A stretch of 64,000 nt of DNA from Theobroma cacao (Eukaryota > Streptophyta > Magnoliopsida > Malvales > Malvaceae), in the NCBI RefSeq assembly GCF_000208745.1, contig NC_030853.1, forward strand, positions 19,383,748 through 19,447,747, in the 5' to 3' direction. Position 1 is the stretch's first letter; each line of letters opens with the position of its first letter. The notes under the pieces are model-generated. The model did not search any database. It was not told where the DNA came from and saw only the letters and a list, made by a program, of their open reading frames with translations. The position numbers were made by a program, and so were the translations under genes. Shown here one piece after another: positions 1-11,223 of this stretch.

Positions 1-548
1 AGTCCTCTTTACTTTTGTTTATTCGGGGGCACTCTTGTTATTGTAAATTAAATTAAATATTTTGGCTTACTGTATTTAAGTATGTATAAATTTATTTAGC
101 TTTTACGCTATAAAAATTATTCACGTATAACTCTATAAATATTGTTTTATAAGAAAATAGAATATTTTACTTAATATTTCTTTTATTTTCTTATTATATT
201 CAAATAACCATAATTTCGTTTTAAATGAAGATTTTAGACTTTTAAACTCATTTTGAATATGAATTATGTGTTTTGTACTTGTATATTACGTTTTAGCCAT
301 TTTCGAAATTTTTGAGAAAAATGACCAAAATACCCTTGTGAGACGAAAAATTAATATTTTATTTGTTTAAAGTTGGAAACAGTTTAAAATCTTTTAGAAC
401 ACGATATTTGACAATGGTTGCTCACAAGGGAACAAAGAAACTGATAGTAAAGCCTTGCGGGGTTTCGGGTTGACATTTCGGGCAATAAGTGTCTACCGGA
501 ACACCGCGGCGGTTGTCACGGGCTCGAGGGGAGTACCGGGTCGTGACA
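1..548 (-). mobile_element. LTR fragment, TGTCACGAC family (cut by window edge)
   Basis: The stretch matches by eye the last 550 bases of the longer copy at 19070-22007, including the GC-rich terminal block (about 430-548) that ends in GTCGTGACA. Read on the minus strand it begins TGTCACGACCC, a typical LTR start. The rest lies before base 1, so solo or full element cannot be decided. No coding potential was seen. Confidence 0.6.
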
Positions 549-1436
549 TATATTATATATATACATATATTTAATTTATGCATAAGTATTACTATAACTT
601 ATAATAAATTTTATTTATATGATTACGCTTAATAAGTTTTAAGCTCTCACCTTAGATTTTATAACATATTGTTTATAATTAGTTATTATTTATACAAACT
701 TTGATATAAAACAGTATAACATATAAGTTATATAATTAGTTTCATATATATATATATATATATATAATTATAGATGAAGTTTATAAGTTTTAATATTATA
801 ATTTGTAAAAAAAAAGTGATAAAATTTTAGTCCATTGGTTCAAAATCGGACCAACTAAACTAATTCTATGTTTGATCGATTTGATCTTTCATTATATTTG
901 ATCGATTTTGGTCAATTTTTTAAAAATAATTGGTCCATTTGGTCCTTAGGTATGGTGGACCAAACCATCCAATCCACCAATTTGCTCACCCCTAGTACAT
1001 GACGTTGATGTGGAGAGTAAAAAAATATCATATGACCATGTTATCATGCCAAACTAATATGTCATGTTATCATCAATTATGATATGTTAATATACCACGT
1101 CAGCATCACGCCAAATAAAATGATAAATAACATTTTGACTAAATTAATTATTGGTAATAAAGGCTTATTTAACTTAAAATAAAAATATAAAAATTTATTT
1201 GATTCCAAATAAATATATAAGGATTTGATTGAACGTAATAAAAATCTAAAGACTTATTTGAATTTTGTTTAATAATTTAGAACTTTTTAAAATATTATGT
1301 CTACTTTTTCTTTTATGCATAGATATGATAGAAAAACCCAATAAGACATATTAAAGTCTCAGAAAAAAAAAAAACTCTAGTACGCATATGACAAATTCAA
1401 TTTTAAATTATACCAACTTTTCTGAAAAAATAACAT
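549..1436. other. AT-rich intergenic stretch with a TA microsatellite
   Basis: No gene is visible. A pure (TA)n run lies at about 748-768. The segment 1010-1300 resembles 36330-36600 upstream of the B1 pseudogene (shared words such as ATGATAAATAACATTTT), so part of it is an unnamed dispersed repeat. Confidence 0.5.
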
Positions 1437-1579
1437 CTAGATTAAATCATTAATAACGTTTTCCCCTCTCTATACAGTTTACAGAACATGCTCTTTTCTT
1501 TTCCTTCCATATCCTCTTCAAATTGAACTCCAAAAAGAAATTGGCAAAATTGTACACATGGAACTAGAATCAACTATCC
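1437..1579 (+). pseudogene. 5' stub of a type-A CYP81 gene (A0)
   Basis: The sequence aligns with the 5' leader of A1 and A2 and reaches an ATG at 1558-1560 followed by codons for E-L-E-S-T-I, matching the A2 start M-E-P-E-S-T-I. At 1580 homology to the coding exon stops and the sequence continues as upstream promoter DNA of the next gene (AAAAGATAGA, about CCCAACAAAACATTTATAAG), as seen upstream of A2 near 44350. Only about seven codons survive. The best reading is the left remnant of a tandem gene copy lost by unequal exchange or deletion; no function is expected. Confidence 0.75.
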
Positions 1580-1870
1580 AAAAGATAGATACAGCCCAAC
1601 AAAACATTTATAAGACCTCCTCATCCACCCACATCTCAACACATGTATGGAATGAAATAAAAATAAAAATTTATTTAAAATTTTTTGAATATATATAATT
1701 TGGACTTTGGAGGCTTTTTAAATATTATATTAATATTTTTTAAGTTATTTTTAATTTTTTTTTATTTTTTTAATTTATTAACAAGATATTTCGGACAAAA
1801 TGAGATGTCAACAACTATCTTATGTCCTTTCCTTAATTTCTAGATTAAATCATGAAAAACGTTTTTACCT

Positions 1871-1881
1871 CTATATATATA
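1871..1881 (+). promoter_or_regulatory. TATA box of gene A1
   Basis: CTATATATATA lies 87-97 bases before the chosen ATG. The A2 gene keeps a similar box at the matching place (about 44064-44077, minus). In-frame ATGs upstream of this box (1800) would precede the expected transcription start, which supports the start at 1968. Confidence 0.6.
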
Positions 1882-1967
1882 CATGTACAAACCAAGCTCT
1901 TTTCATTCCTTCCATACTACCAAAGAAAAGAAAATTCCTCTTCATATGTGAGCTCAAGATTTTAAAC

Positions 1968-4900
1968 ATGGAACCAGCATCAACTATCCTTTACTCATCT
2001 CTTTCTCTTATCCTTCTTCTCTTTTGCTTCAAGTTGTTGTTTCAAATCAAAACTTCCAAACAAAACCTTCCTCCAAGTCCACCTTCTCTTCCTTTTCTCG
2101 GCCACCTCCACCTTATAAAGAGACCCATCCATCGCTTTTACCATAGTCTTTCCCAAAAATATGGCCCGATTTTCTCCCTTCGGTTCGGCTCCCGCCTCGT
2201 AGTTGTAGTATCGTCACCAACAGCAGCTGGGGAATGCTTCGCCAAAAACGACATCGTTCTAGCTAACCGCCCCAAGTTACTCATAGGCAAGTACCTTGGG
2301 TACAATTGGAGCACGGTCGTTGGCTCACCCTACGGTGATCATTGGCGCAACCTTCGTCGGATTAGTGCTATCGAAATCTTCTCATCCAGTCGCTTGAACG
2401 CCTTTCTAAGCATTAGAAAAGATGAAGTCAAGCGACTGTTGCTGAAACTATCGAGTGATGATAATTCTGGACAAGAATTTACCAAGGTGGAGTTAAGATC
2501 TCTGTTTGTCGACTTAACTTTCAATAATATTATGAGAATGGTAGCAGGGAAGAGGTACTATGGCGGGGACAGTGTGACGGACGAAGGCGAGGCAAAGGAA
2601 TTTAGGGAGCTAATGAAGGAGTCTTTGGCGAGTGGAGGAGTTGCCCATCCAGGGGATTTTTTGCCCATTTTGAATTGGATTGGTGGAAGGAGTTACCTGA
2701 AAAAATTGATGAATCTTGGAGAGAGGATGGATCGGTTCCTGCAAAAGTTGATTGATGAGGTTCGAGCTAAGAGGCAAGGGAATACTATGATTGATCATCT
2801 TCTTTCTTTGCAACAAACTGAGCCTGACTACTACACTGATCAACTTATCAAAGGCCTAATTCTGGTAAGACCCGGAGCACTACACTAATCTTTCTTTCCT
2901 TTTTTTTTTTTTAAAAAAGAGGAGATTGGAATCTGATTTTTCTGAGTAATTAATATATGCATTCATTATTGAATTAAATATTCAAAATCATTAAATTAAA
3001 TACTCAAAAGTGTTATGCTAATTTTTATGTTCAATAAGAAAAAGGTAATTGAATCTAGGGATAAGATACATGTATAGTTTTGGCTTTAGAAAGAACATTT
3101 AGTTAATTCCTTCTTTTTCTCCTCTAGGTTGCCAACCTCTGCTCAAAAATTACCTCTAGGTAATTGAATTATGATTAATTTTTTTAATAAAACAATATTT
3201 TATAATTTTTTTATCAATTAGTACTCTGTGGATTTTTCTTTCAATTAAAACATTTTGACTAACTTATGTTAATTTTGTTCAATAAAATTATTAAAATACT
3301 TATAATTCAAGTAACCTATCTATTTATATTTAAATATATTTATGTGATTTTACTAGTCAAAATTAATAACATAATTTCTTGTAAGAATAAGAATTATTCA
3401 TAAAATATTAATTAAAAAATCATAAAATATTAGTAAAAAATATTAAATCATAAGAAGTGTAGACGAAGTTGACTAACAAGAATGAAAGTCGAAATTGAAT
3501 TCTAATTTTGTTGGTGGTGGAAGCGGACAACTGATGGTGAATGCAGATGGGCGTGGGTCCGTGGCAAACCTAACATCCAAAAGCCAATAATATAAAATAT
3601 GTCAATGATACTAACTTTTCATCATGGGCAAGCTAAATTTTTCTTCAGCTAGTTAATGAACTAGCTAATTTCTTTTGTTTTAGTGTCGTACTCATCATTT
3701 CATGGTTTTTATTTTATTTTTTGATGAAATTGAGAAGTTATATTAAGACAAAACAGGCATTAATAATTAATTAGTAGTTTGCAACAATTTTAGTTATACC
3801 CCATCTATGAATTGTAGTTGATTAATTAGCTCAGAAAACTTTTAATGATGTTATCAATACACCAAGGTTTTATTTAGTTTATGAAATTGCATGTGTGCGC
3901 AATTTTTTTTTTTTTAAAGTGAAATTATATTCATCCTTCACCATTAGATGTCATGGCAAGTCTTTAGCCTTGTTAGTCCAAGACTTTGATGGCATAGAAG
4001 CTGGTGTGGGAAAGGAACTGTACACTTACAAAAAATCTCTACACAAAAGGCTATACACAACAAGGACCAATTGAAAAGAAAGACTATAAACAGCAAGGAC
4101 CAATTGTAAAGTATCTGTGAATTGATCCTCCACAAAAGCAAAGGCCAAACTGAACCGAAAGACCTAAGAACCTTGTTGCATTCCACAAACATAACTGACA
4201 ATAGAAGAACAGAAATGAAACCCCAAGGATCGAGGAGCAGCAACAACAAAAAAGGTCCCAGCAAAGAGGGGCACATCAAAGAGCCATAGTAGAAAACTGA
4301 GGAACGTCCCTCATCCTTCTCCAACCAGAAGGAGCCGAGCCTAACTCGAACAACCACCGTGAGAACCACACGACTCAAGGCAATGAAGGGCTCATCACAT
4401 GCCACCAAACCAAACTGAGGAACCACAGAGATGCACATGAGAAAACAGTTCCATTTTCAAAAACAAAGACAAGAGGGTAAGACCAATTCTCCCCTACACG
4501 CAAAAACACCAAACATCGTAACCATAAGAGACCACTCGCACCAGAACCAAAACCTGCATAAAGGAACACATCGAATCTAGACCAAAGCCTCTCCACCCAT
4601 CAATCCATGCCAGGCAAACCACAGCAACACAAAACCTCAGCCCATCGTGACCCCCCCATCCCCTTAAACCTCCCTCATCAACCTCTCTGCCAAAAGTAGT
4701 TCCACGCAACACCCCAAACCAAAAACCCCCAGCACCCATCAAAACAACCAGAACCAAAAAGTCCATCCCTCCTTAAAACACTCAGGGCAATCCCTCTCGA
4801 AAGCAACCCACCCTCACTTTCTTTGATTCCAACCAGATCATAAAACAGCTAAATCAAAACCCGAAAACACCCTCACCTCCCTTCTGCAGCCCCCCTCCAA

Positions 4901-7884
4901 CAACAACCAACAAAAAGAAATCCGATCCTCTCGAGGTCGCAACCAAACAAAAAAATGGAAAAAGGAGCTGAAAGTCAATCCCTAAATGAAACCATAATGT
5001 TTTTTTGTTTTTCTATTTCTCGAATCTTTTTCCTTTTCTCTTTTCTTTTCTTTTCTTTTTTCTTTTTCTCTTTCTCCTTTTTCCTCCTTTTTTTCTTTTT
5101 TTCCCTTCTTGCTTTCATCTTTGTTATTATTATTTATTTTCTTTTTTTTTTATCTTTTTACTTTCTCTCTCGTCGCTTTGTTTTTTTTGAATAATCAATA
5201 GCACGCACAAAAAACTCATGATCTGAGCAGGAACTATCAGGACCACTCTCAAGGAAAAAAACAGTCCAAGACGTAGCAGCCAGACCCACAAGATCATGAG
5301 AGAACCAAGAACTTGAGACAAAATAAACCTCAGAAACCACAAAACGCCGAGAGACAAAGCAAAACTCAAAATCAAAAAGAAGACAAGTGAAGTTTGGCAT
5401 AAAACCAAGGTCCCATCTCCTTATAGCCCCTTTACACTCGACACATAAAGTCTTTCCCTGGAATCAAGATCTAGATTAACAAAAAGCGAGAACCTCAAGC
5501 AAGAGCATAAAAGAACCACTCTCCTCAGGAAAGAAATCCTCTCAAACAATCTCAACAGAAACAAAGAGTTTCTTTAGCATAACCGCTACAAGAAACCAAA
5601 CAGACATCACAGATTCCCTTTCTTTTTCCCTTTTCTTCTTACTTTTCTTTTTCTGTAATTCTTTATTCTATCACTTTTTTCTGACATGTGACGAAAAGTC
5701 GAAACCATTTTAATTTTAACAATCAAGAGAAATCCCCTTACCCATCAGGTGATCACGTTGTGAAAGGTCCTCCAATGTACCTCTCCCCAGAAGTAGCCAT
5801 CACCCTGGAACACGCAAAAATACTAACTAGGACAAGGAAAAATTAGTGTGAAAATTTTGAAGCAATTCTAAAGTCGAAAAACAAATAAAAAGGATCTCAC
5901 TCCATTACACTCTCTTCCAAACTCATTAGCCGGTACTAATCGCTCATCCATAAGAACTCTTCCCTTCTCTCTACACCTCCCTTTGCAAGATTGTCTGCCA
6001 AATCGTTGGCTGCTCTAGGCACTTTTAAAACCTTCCAAAGCCCTACTTGCCTTTTCGGTCCTTCAATGCCTAGCATAATCTTCCTCATTCTCCAGAGTGA
6101 TTTGTCAGGGTCCTTGATCCAAGTCTCTGTATTACTGGAGTCGTTTTCAATTTCCAACAAGTGTCCATCCTTCCATTTAGAACTTACAAAGATCTTAAGC
6201 GCCTCCTTTATAACAACAACCTCTGCGGTATTTGCATCAGTCACCCCCACCGCCTTAGAGAACATCACCTTGATTGCACTGTCAGAGTCCCTCAACACCC
6301 CTCCAATCTCTGCTAAACATAGTGACCCTCTTGCCGCACCATCAACATTGAATTTTAATACCCCTGTCCTAGGTGCTATCCAATTAGCCGTCCTTGTTGT
6401 TTTCTGATGCCTCTTTTGGAGGAACACCATGTTAGGTTTCCTAACGATGTCCTCAAACTTCCCACTCTCCTCTGGCCATTTGGCTTCCGCCCACCATGCC
6501 ACTCTTGTCCTTGCTAAATCCAGACACTGATTCCCATCCCAACTTTTTCCTTGGAACATCATCTTGTTTCTCATCAACCAAATGGTCCAACTTATTGCAA
6601 AAAATGCCAATCTCCATATTCTTTTTTCACCCACTTGTATCAAGTCGTTCCATTCCATGAAAAAGGGTATGGCTTTAGCTTGCAGCCCCCTTTGGATGCC
6701 TCACCCTTTACTCCATTCCATCCAGACTTTCCAACTCTCTTTATATTCAAAAAACAAGTGCTCCACCGTTTCCACTTCATCGGTACAAGTGCAATTGTTA
6801 ATATATTCGGAATGGTTTCCTCCCAGTCAAATAGCATTGTTATTTGTTAGTGAGGGATGAGTGATTGTTCAACAAGGCTCATGACATGCGTGGTCCAGGT
6901 CAATAGTCCATATATATGGACCACTTTGGAATCGATCCAAGTCAGAGTCAATTTATTTCATAAAATCCAAAATTTTGTGGAGAGAGATTGTTTGAGTCGG
7001 TATTAATTGGAAGGATCCACGGCTGACACCACTCGATGGCTTATCTACATAAAACGTAATTAGCTACAGAAGACATATCGGTGCTTTAACAAAACCTTAG
7101 TGAGCTTATATTAATTAGTTTTGTGGTACTTGTTGACCTATCTCTTGCATTATTTCTTTATTTGAAATATAGAATCCATTGAAGAAAGTGTTTATTTTTA
7201 ACTTGTGTTACGATAATTAATTTTTATGAGAATATAATTTACAGGTAGAAATTACATATTGTGCAGGTAATGTTGCTTGCCGGAACTGATACATCAGCAG
7301 TCACATTGGAATGGGCAATGTCCAATTTACTCAACAACCCAGATGTGTTGAAGAAAGCTAGAACTGAACTGGACAGTCAAATTGGCCAAGAAAATTTAAT
7401 TGATGAACCTGATGTTTCCAAGCTTCAATACTTGCAAAGTATCATCTTTGAGACCCTTCGGTTGAACCCTGCAGCTCCCCTTCTCCTCCCACACATGGCG
7501 TCGACTGATTGCAAGATATGCGAATACGATGTGCCACGTGACACGATCGTATTGATCAATGCATGGGCTATTCATAGAGACTCGACGTTATGGGAAGATC
7601 CAACAAGTTTTAAGCCTGAGAGGTATGGAAATGGAGAGAGGGAATCAAACAAGCTGATGCCTTTTGGATTAGGAAGAAGGGCATGTCCTGGAGCTGGCTT
7701 GGCTCAACGAGTTGTGGGCTTGACCTTGGGTTCATTGATCCAATGTTTTGAATGGGAAAGAGTTAGTGAGAAAGAAGTTGACATGGCTGAAAGTGATGGA
7801 ACCACCATGCCTAAAGTGGTGGCATTAGAAGCCATGTGTAAAGCTCGTCCCATTGTCAACAAGGTTCTCAACGGAACTATTTAA
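1968..7884 (+). CDS. CYP81-family cytochrome P450 (gene A1)
   Basis: A heme-thiolate monooxygenase predicted to sit in the ER membrane and take electrons from P450 reductase. Exon 1 is 1968-2864 (299 codons) and exon 2 is 7267-7884 (205 codons plus TAA), giving 504 residues, normal for the family. The intron is phase 0, GT-AG, and 4402 bp long because of a LINE. Seen in the protein: hydrophobic anchor (about 8-25), proline hinge PPSPP (35-39), C-helix WRNLRR (126-131), oxygen-binding AGTDTS (304-309), E-x-x-R (361-364), PERY (416-419) and heme loop [10 protein letters not shown] (432-441, ligand Cys439). The start was chosen by alignment with A2 and by the TATA box; the frame is open further upstream to 1800. 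The position of the intron before AGTDTS and the block [21 protein letters not shown] point to CYP81. Members hydroxylate flavonoids, isoflavonoids, lignans or indoles; the substrate here is unknown. Confidence 0.9.
3905..6790 (-). mobile_element. 5'-truncated L1-like LINE in the A1 intron
   Basis: It ends on the minus strand in a poly(A) tail (13 T at 3903-3915 on +) and carries a C-terminal reverse-transcriptase remnant. GCAATT occurs at both edges (3899-3904 and 6791-6796), a short possible target-site duplication. The homologous A2 intron passes straight across this site (near 42230) without the insert, which sets the edges. The tail between the RNase H stop and poly(A) is about 2 kb and includes a strongly pyrimidine-rich tract (about 5000-5175). 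Confidence 0.85.
5936..6837 (-). pseudogene. LINE polyprotein C-terminus: zf-RVT remnant plus RNase H domain
   Basis: The open frame 5936-6658 encodes 240 residues of a plant-type RNase H (RVT_3 class) as found at the end of L1-like non-LTR elements. The four acidic residues are present: D106 in [11 protein letters not shown]146 in TAEVVV, D173 in ENDSS and D222 in LADNLAKGG. Upstream (to 6837, other frames) lies a remnant like the zinc-finger region between RT and RNase H (W-S-T-C-F then W-x-G-V-K). The reverse-transcriptase domain itself is missing because the element is 5' truncated. It is not a host gene, and the frame is broken near 6640-6660. Confidence 0.8.
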
Positions 7885-8917
7885 CATGGTTTTATATTTC
7901 TAAGCAGCTCTCCAATATATACAATTTGTGCAATGTGTAATAATAAGGGTTATCTCTCGTTATGTGTGTAGCTTAAGCTTCAACAGAGCCTTCATATGTA
8001 TAAAAAAATATATCTTTAATAAGATTTTATTATCTCCCCATATGAATCCTCCTTCAATAATTATTTGTAGAAGAATTCCTTTATTGAATAATATCATCGT
8101 CACATATTCTTGCTGGTGATTTCACTAAACAAAGTTTGTCGATGCCTAGTCAAGGAAAAAATTGCCTCAATTATAAGATGAAGGTCTTAGGTAAATCTTA
8201 ACTTTAAGATGATTATTTTAAGATATATATATATATATTTATAATTGAAAGTAAAAAGAGTTAAGAAATTGAAAAGCTTGCCCTATTGTGAATAAAGTTC
8301 TTCATAAAATTATTGATAATGATTATTAATTCTTAAATTAAATTGAAAACAAATATTTATTTACAATTTTATCAAAGTATTTTGTGTTTTATATTATAAT
8401 TTTTTTTGTTTAAAGTAAAAAACTAATAACAAACGTGACAACTAAAGAGAGATCGATAAATCATAAAAATATGTTCAAATCTTTGACTTTTTACACAATA
8501 AAATATGTTCAAGATATATCAATTACGTAATTCAGAATGAAACATGATTACTATAAAGATAATTATAATGTCAAAGTATAATCTTCTCGTGCTTAAACAT
8601 TTAGTTAAATATTAAATATAGTACAATTTTCAACAAAAATATTAAATATAGTATGTATTGTTTAAAAAATTAAAAAAAAAAAAAAAGAAAAAAAGTCATA
8701 AGTGTTTCCTAAGTAGCATGTGAAGATGTGGTCAAAAAATATGGAGAGGTGAGTTGATGGACTGAAGCATGAGAGAGAGGAAATTGACGGTTGATAAAGA
8801 AGTAACAATCAAAGAGAGGAAGTTTCAATCATAGAAAGGTATCCCTCTTCTCTTTTGCTAGAAGAGTATCATGTATGTGCTAATGCCTGGTTGAGCACGT
8901 TGTATAACATTAATTAA
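7885..8917 (+). other. 3' flank of gene A1, shared with A2
   Basis: No gene. The sequence aligns with the 3' flank of A2, which is found in two pieces: 41160 down to 40817, and 50771 up to about 51430. The Helitron junction in A2 corresponds to about 8220-8245 here (a TA-rich run at 8222-8240). Homology ends at ATAACATTAATTAA near 8917, the left border of the large TE block. Confidence 0.75.
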
Positions 8918-9512
8918 CAGCCATGGCAGCCGCCATTTCTTAATGGTTTTTTTTTTAAAAATAAGCCTTATGCATAAGGCTTTTTTAAAAATAGGCATTT
9001 TCATAATTTGAAGTGTTTTTAACCAAGAGAAATAAAATTGGGACAAAATTATCCTTAATGAAACCGATCCATATGTTTGGCTCCGCACCTCAACCTGAAC
9101 CATAAAAACGGGCCAAGCATGTTTACAAGCTTTGTAACTTCTCAATTCTCATCGACAAACCATACATCTCCTTACAAAGCATTCTCTCGAAAACATTCAT
9201 TGTTGGTTCAACTGTCGAGCATTTTGATCCGTGATAGAAGCATTTTGAAGTGGTTTTTCGCATAAAGATAGTTCACATATTGAGTAGTGAGAGGAAGTTC
9301 ACATTTCGCGAAAAAAGGTAGGCATATATTTTTATTTTTATTTTTAACCATGTGGAGAAAGGTTTTGGGCTATTCTTATCCTTCATGTTATTCATTTATG
9401 GTTTTTGAGCATAAACATAGGCATATTGCATGTTCATATTGATATTCTTGTTATTTGAAATTACTGAATATTAATTTGAAGTTGGTATTGTTGGTGTTTT
9501 TTGGGTCGAAAG
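8918..9512. other. Left part of the TE block, with a 20-bp palindrome
   Basis: No gene is recognised. A perfect palindrome AAGCCTTATGCATAAGGCTT lies at about 8964-8983, flanked by A- and T-rich arms. A short frame (9077-9265, 62 codons) has no recognisable features. The sequence is probably the outer part of the element whose internal repeats resume at 11224. Confidence 0.4.
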
Positions 9513-11223
9513 TGTTAGTATAAGCCCTACAAGCAATCTGTGGTTGTATGGGAATTGCAATTTTGATATATTCATGTATGAAATTTTGTTATTCATAATA
9601 ACATTGAAGTAGTTCTTTATCCATAAATTTGTAATTTAATTATTTTTTTGTACTTATTTAGATAAAGCCCATAGAACTATATATGCCTTGCAAAAGAATT
9701 GTATTGGGATACAATTATGAGATCGATATGCATTAAAGCATGTTCCTAAAAGTTTCTGATCATTGTATTATTGAGACAGGGCATCAATAATGCTCAAAGA
9801 TTGGCACATGTTATATTCCTTACTTATGAAGTAAGCAATCGTTCTCATAGGTTGAAGTATAAAAATACTTGAAACTAGCATGTGGATGCTTGCCATGGGA
9901 GAGCGAGTTCACTGAACATGACTCGGCATGAGAAATGCATTTGGTATTTCACTCAAGTGTCTATGCAATACTTCTCATGTGTCAGTTGTATAAATACTCC
10001 CTAGACTTGAGACACCAGGTTTTCTTATGTGTGGAGTTCTATACTTTTATTTCATTCATATGGGTGCCTAACCAAGGATGCCAAAACAGGACGCTTTTGG
10101 GTATAGCATGAGGCATGTGAAGGCAGATGAGTGGTCAAGATAGGAATCATCACCCCAAGTGATTCAAGAGGAAATATCTCATTAGTTCTTGGTTAATATT
10201 AGCTTAATCAAATCCTTGGCCAAGGTGATTAGGAGATTATGAAATGAGTTTCATAAGTCTCCATAAAACTAATGATTTAACTGCAAGAACAAATATGGAG
10301 ATCAATAAGAGTAAGCACTGCACCAAGCTCTTATTATCTTCTGGAAATATGATGAGGGAATGAATTATACTAAAAAACTGTACACTGAAAGGTTGTCAAA
10401 GAATCCTTTGACTCTCTTAACAATTCGGTGGCCATGATGCATTGCTAGATGCCAATCATGGTCTATGGAATTGAATTAGTTAATTTACAATTGAATATGA
10501 TTCATTTAAATTAATTAATTAATAATATTATAATTCAATTCCATTGTCAACATGTTAGGAACCTAATGGGTCACACACAAAGGTTACAATTTGGATTAAA
10601 TTGAGAGTGTGATGATTTAAGTTAAACTTAAATCAAATTCTAGGTTTTAACTATTAAGGACCTAATTAAAAGAGTTTAATTAGGTATTGGTTAAATATTA
10701 TAATTGTTATAATATTAAGGACTTATTTTGTAAATTTTAATAAGTTAAACGTAGATATAAATATCACATTATAGCCACTCTTTTTTTTGTGGAGAAGGAT
10801 TTTTCTCTTGAGTGCTGCCACTCTTGAGACGTTTATTTTTCTTTTGAAAACTTCTCCTTTGATTCTTTATTAGAAATCAAAGAAGAAAAGAGGACAAATC
10901 GTTGTCCACTTGCTAGCACAAGCCCGTGGCATAAAGCTCTCTCCTTGAGAAGGATATGTTGTAATCGTGTGTGCATCATTGGAGGCCAAGCAATTGAGTG
11001 GCTAGGATTCTTTCACACCAAAGGTGTTCGTGTTTTGTCACTAAAAGGAATCCATTTGATTACGATATCACTTAGAAAGGTACATTCTTTTTCTGGTTTT
11101 ATGTGGTACATAACTTTGCATTAAACAACCAAGGTGATCCAAAGGTAGGAGGCATGGTTTATTTTTATTTCAACCCTTTTTTTATTTCGCTGCATTGATG
11201 CTTCAATCATGCCGTTCCTAGCA
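9513..11223 (+). mobile_element. Solo LTR (family L1), TSD GAAAG
   Basis: It begins TGTTAGTATAAGCCC and ends GTTCCTAGCA (TG...CA), with GAAAG directly before (9508-9512) and after (11224-11228). The 1711-bp sequence aligns over its length with 45279-46953 and, inverted, 56518-58249. There is no internal gag or pol and no second LTR, so it is a solo LTR left by recombination. No coding potential. Confidence 0.85.

Larger units (their letters stand above)
2865..7266 (+). other. Intron of gene A1, enlarged by an L1-like insertion
   Basis: The donor is CTG|GTAAGA at 2864/2865 and the acceptor TTGTGCAG|GTAATG at 7266/7267. The A2 intron is 1293 bp (41779-43071) and aligns with the left and right parts of this one, so about 2.9 kb of the excess is the insertion at about 3905-6790. 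The remaining size difference is smaller indels. Confidence 0.85.

Noticed and set aside
1800..1967. 56-codon in-frame N-terminal extension of A1
   Set aside because: Its ATG lies upstream of the TATA box, it is not preserved in A2 and it would bury the membrane anchor.
3944..4438. 164-codon minus-strand frame rich in Leu and Val
   Set aside because: It lies in the LINE's 3' region between the RNase H stop and poly(A); overlapping frames are also open and no family feature is seen.
4955..5194. Phe/Ser-rich 79-codon open frame on the plus strand
   Set aside because: It is the translation of a pyrimidine tract inside the LINE tail; two frames are open at once, as expected of low complexity.
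5991..6407. 138-codon plus-strand frame
   Set aside because: It is the antisense shadow of the LINE RNase H domain.
9513..11223. Host gene or long non-coding RNA
   Set aside because: TG...CA ends, exact 5-base duplication and two further copies show a solo LTR instead.
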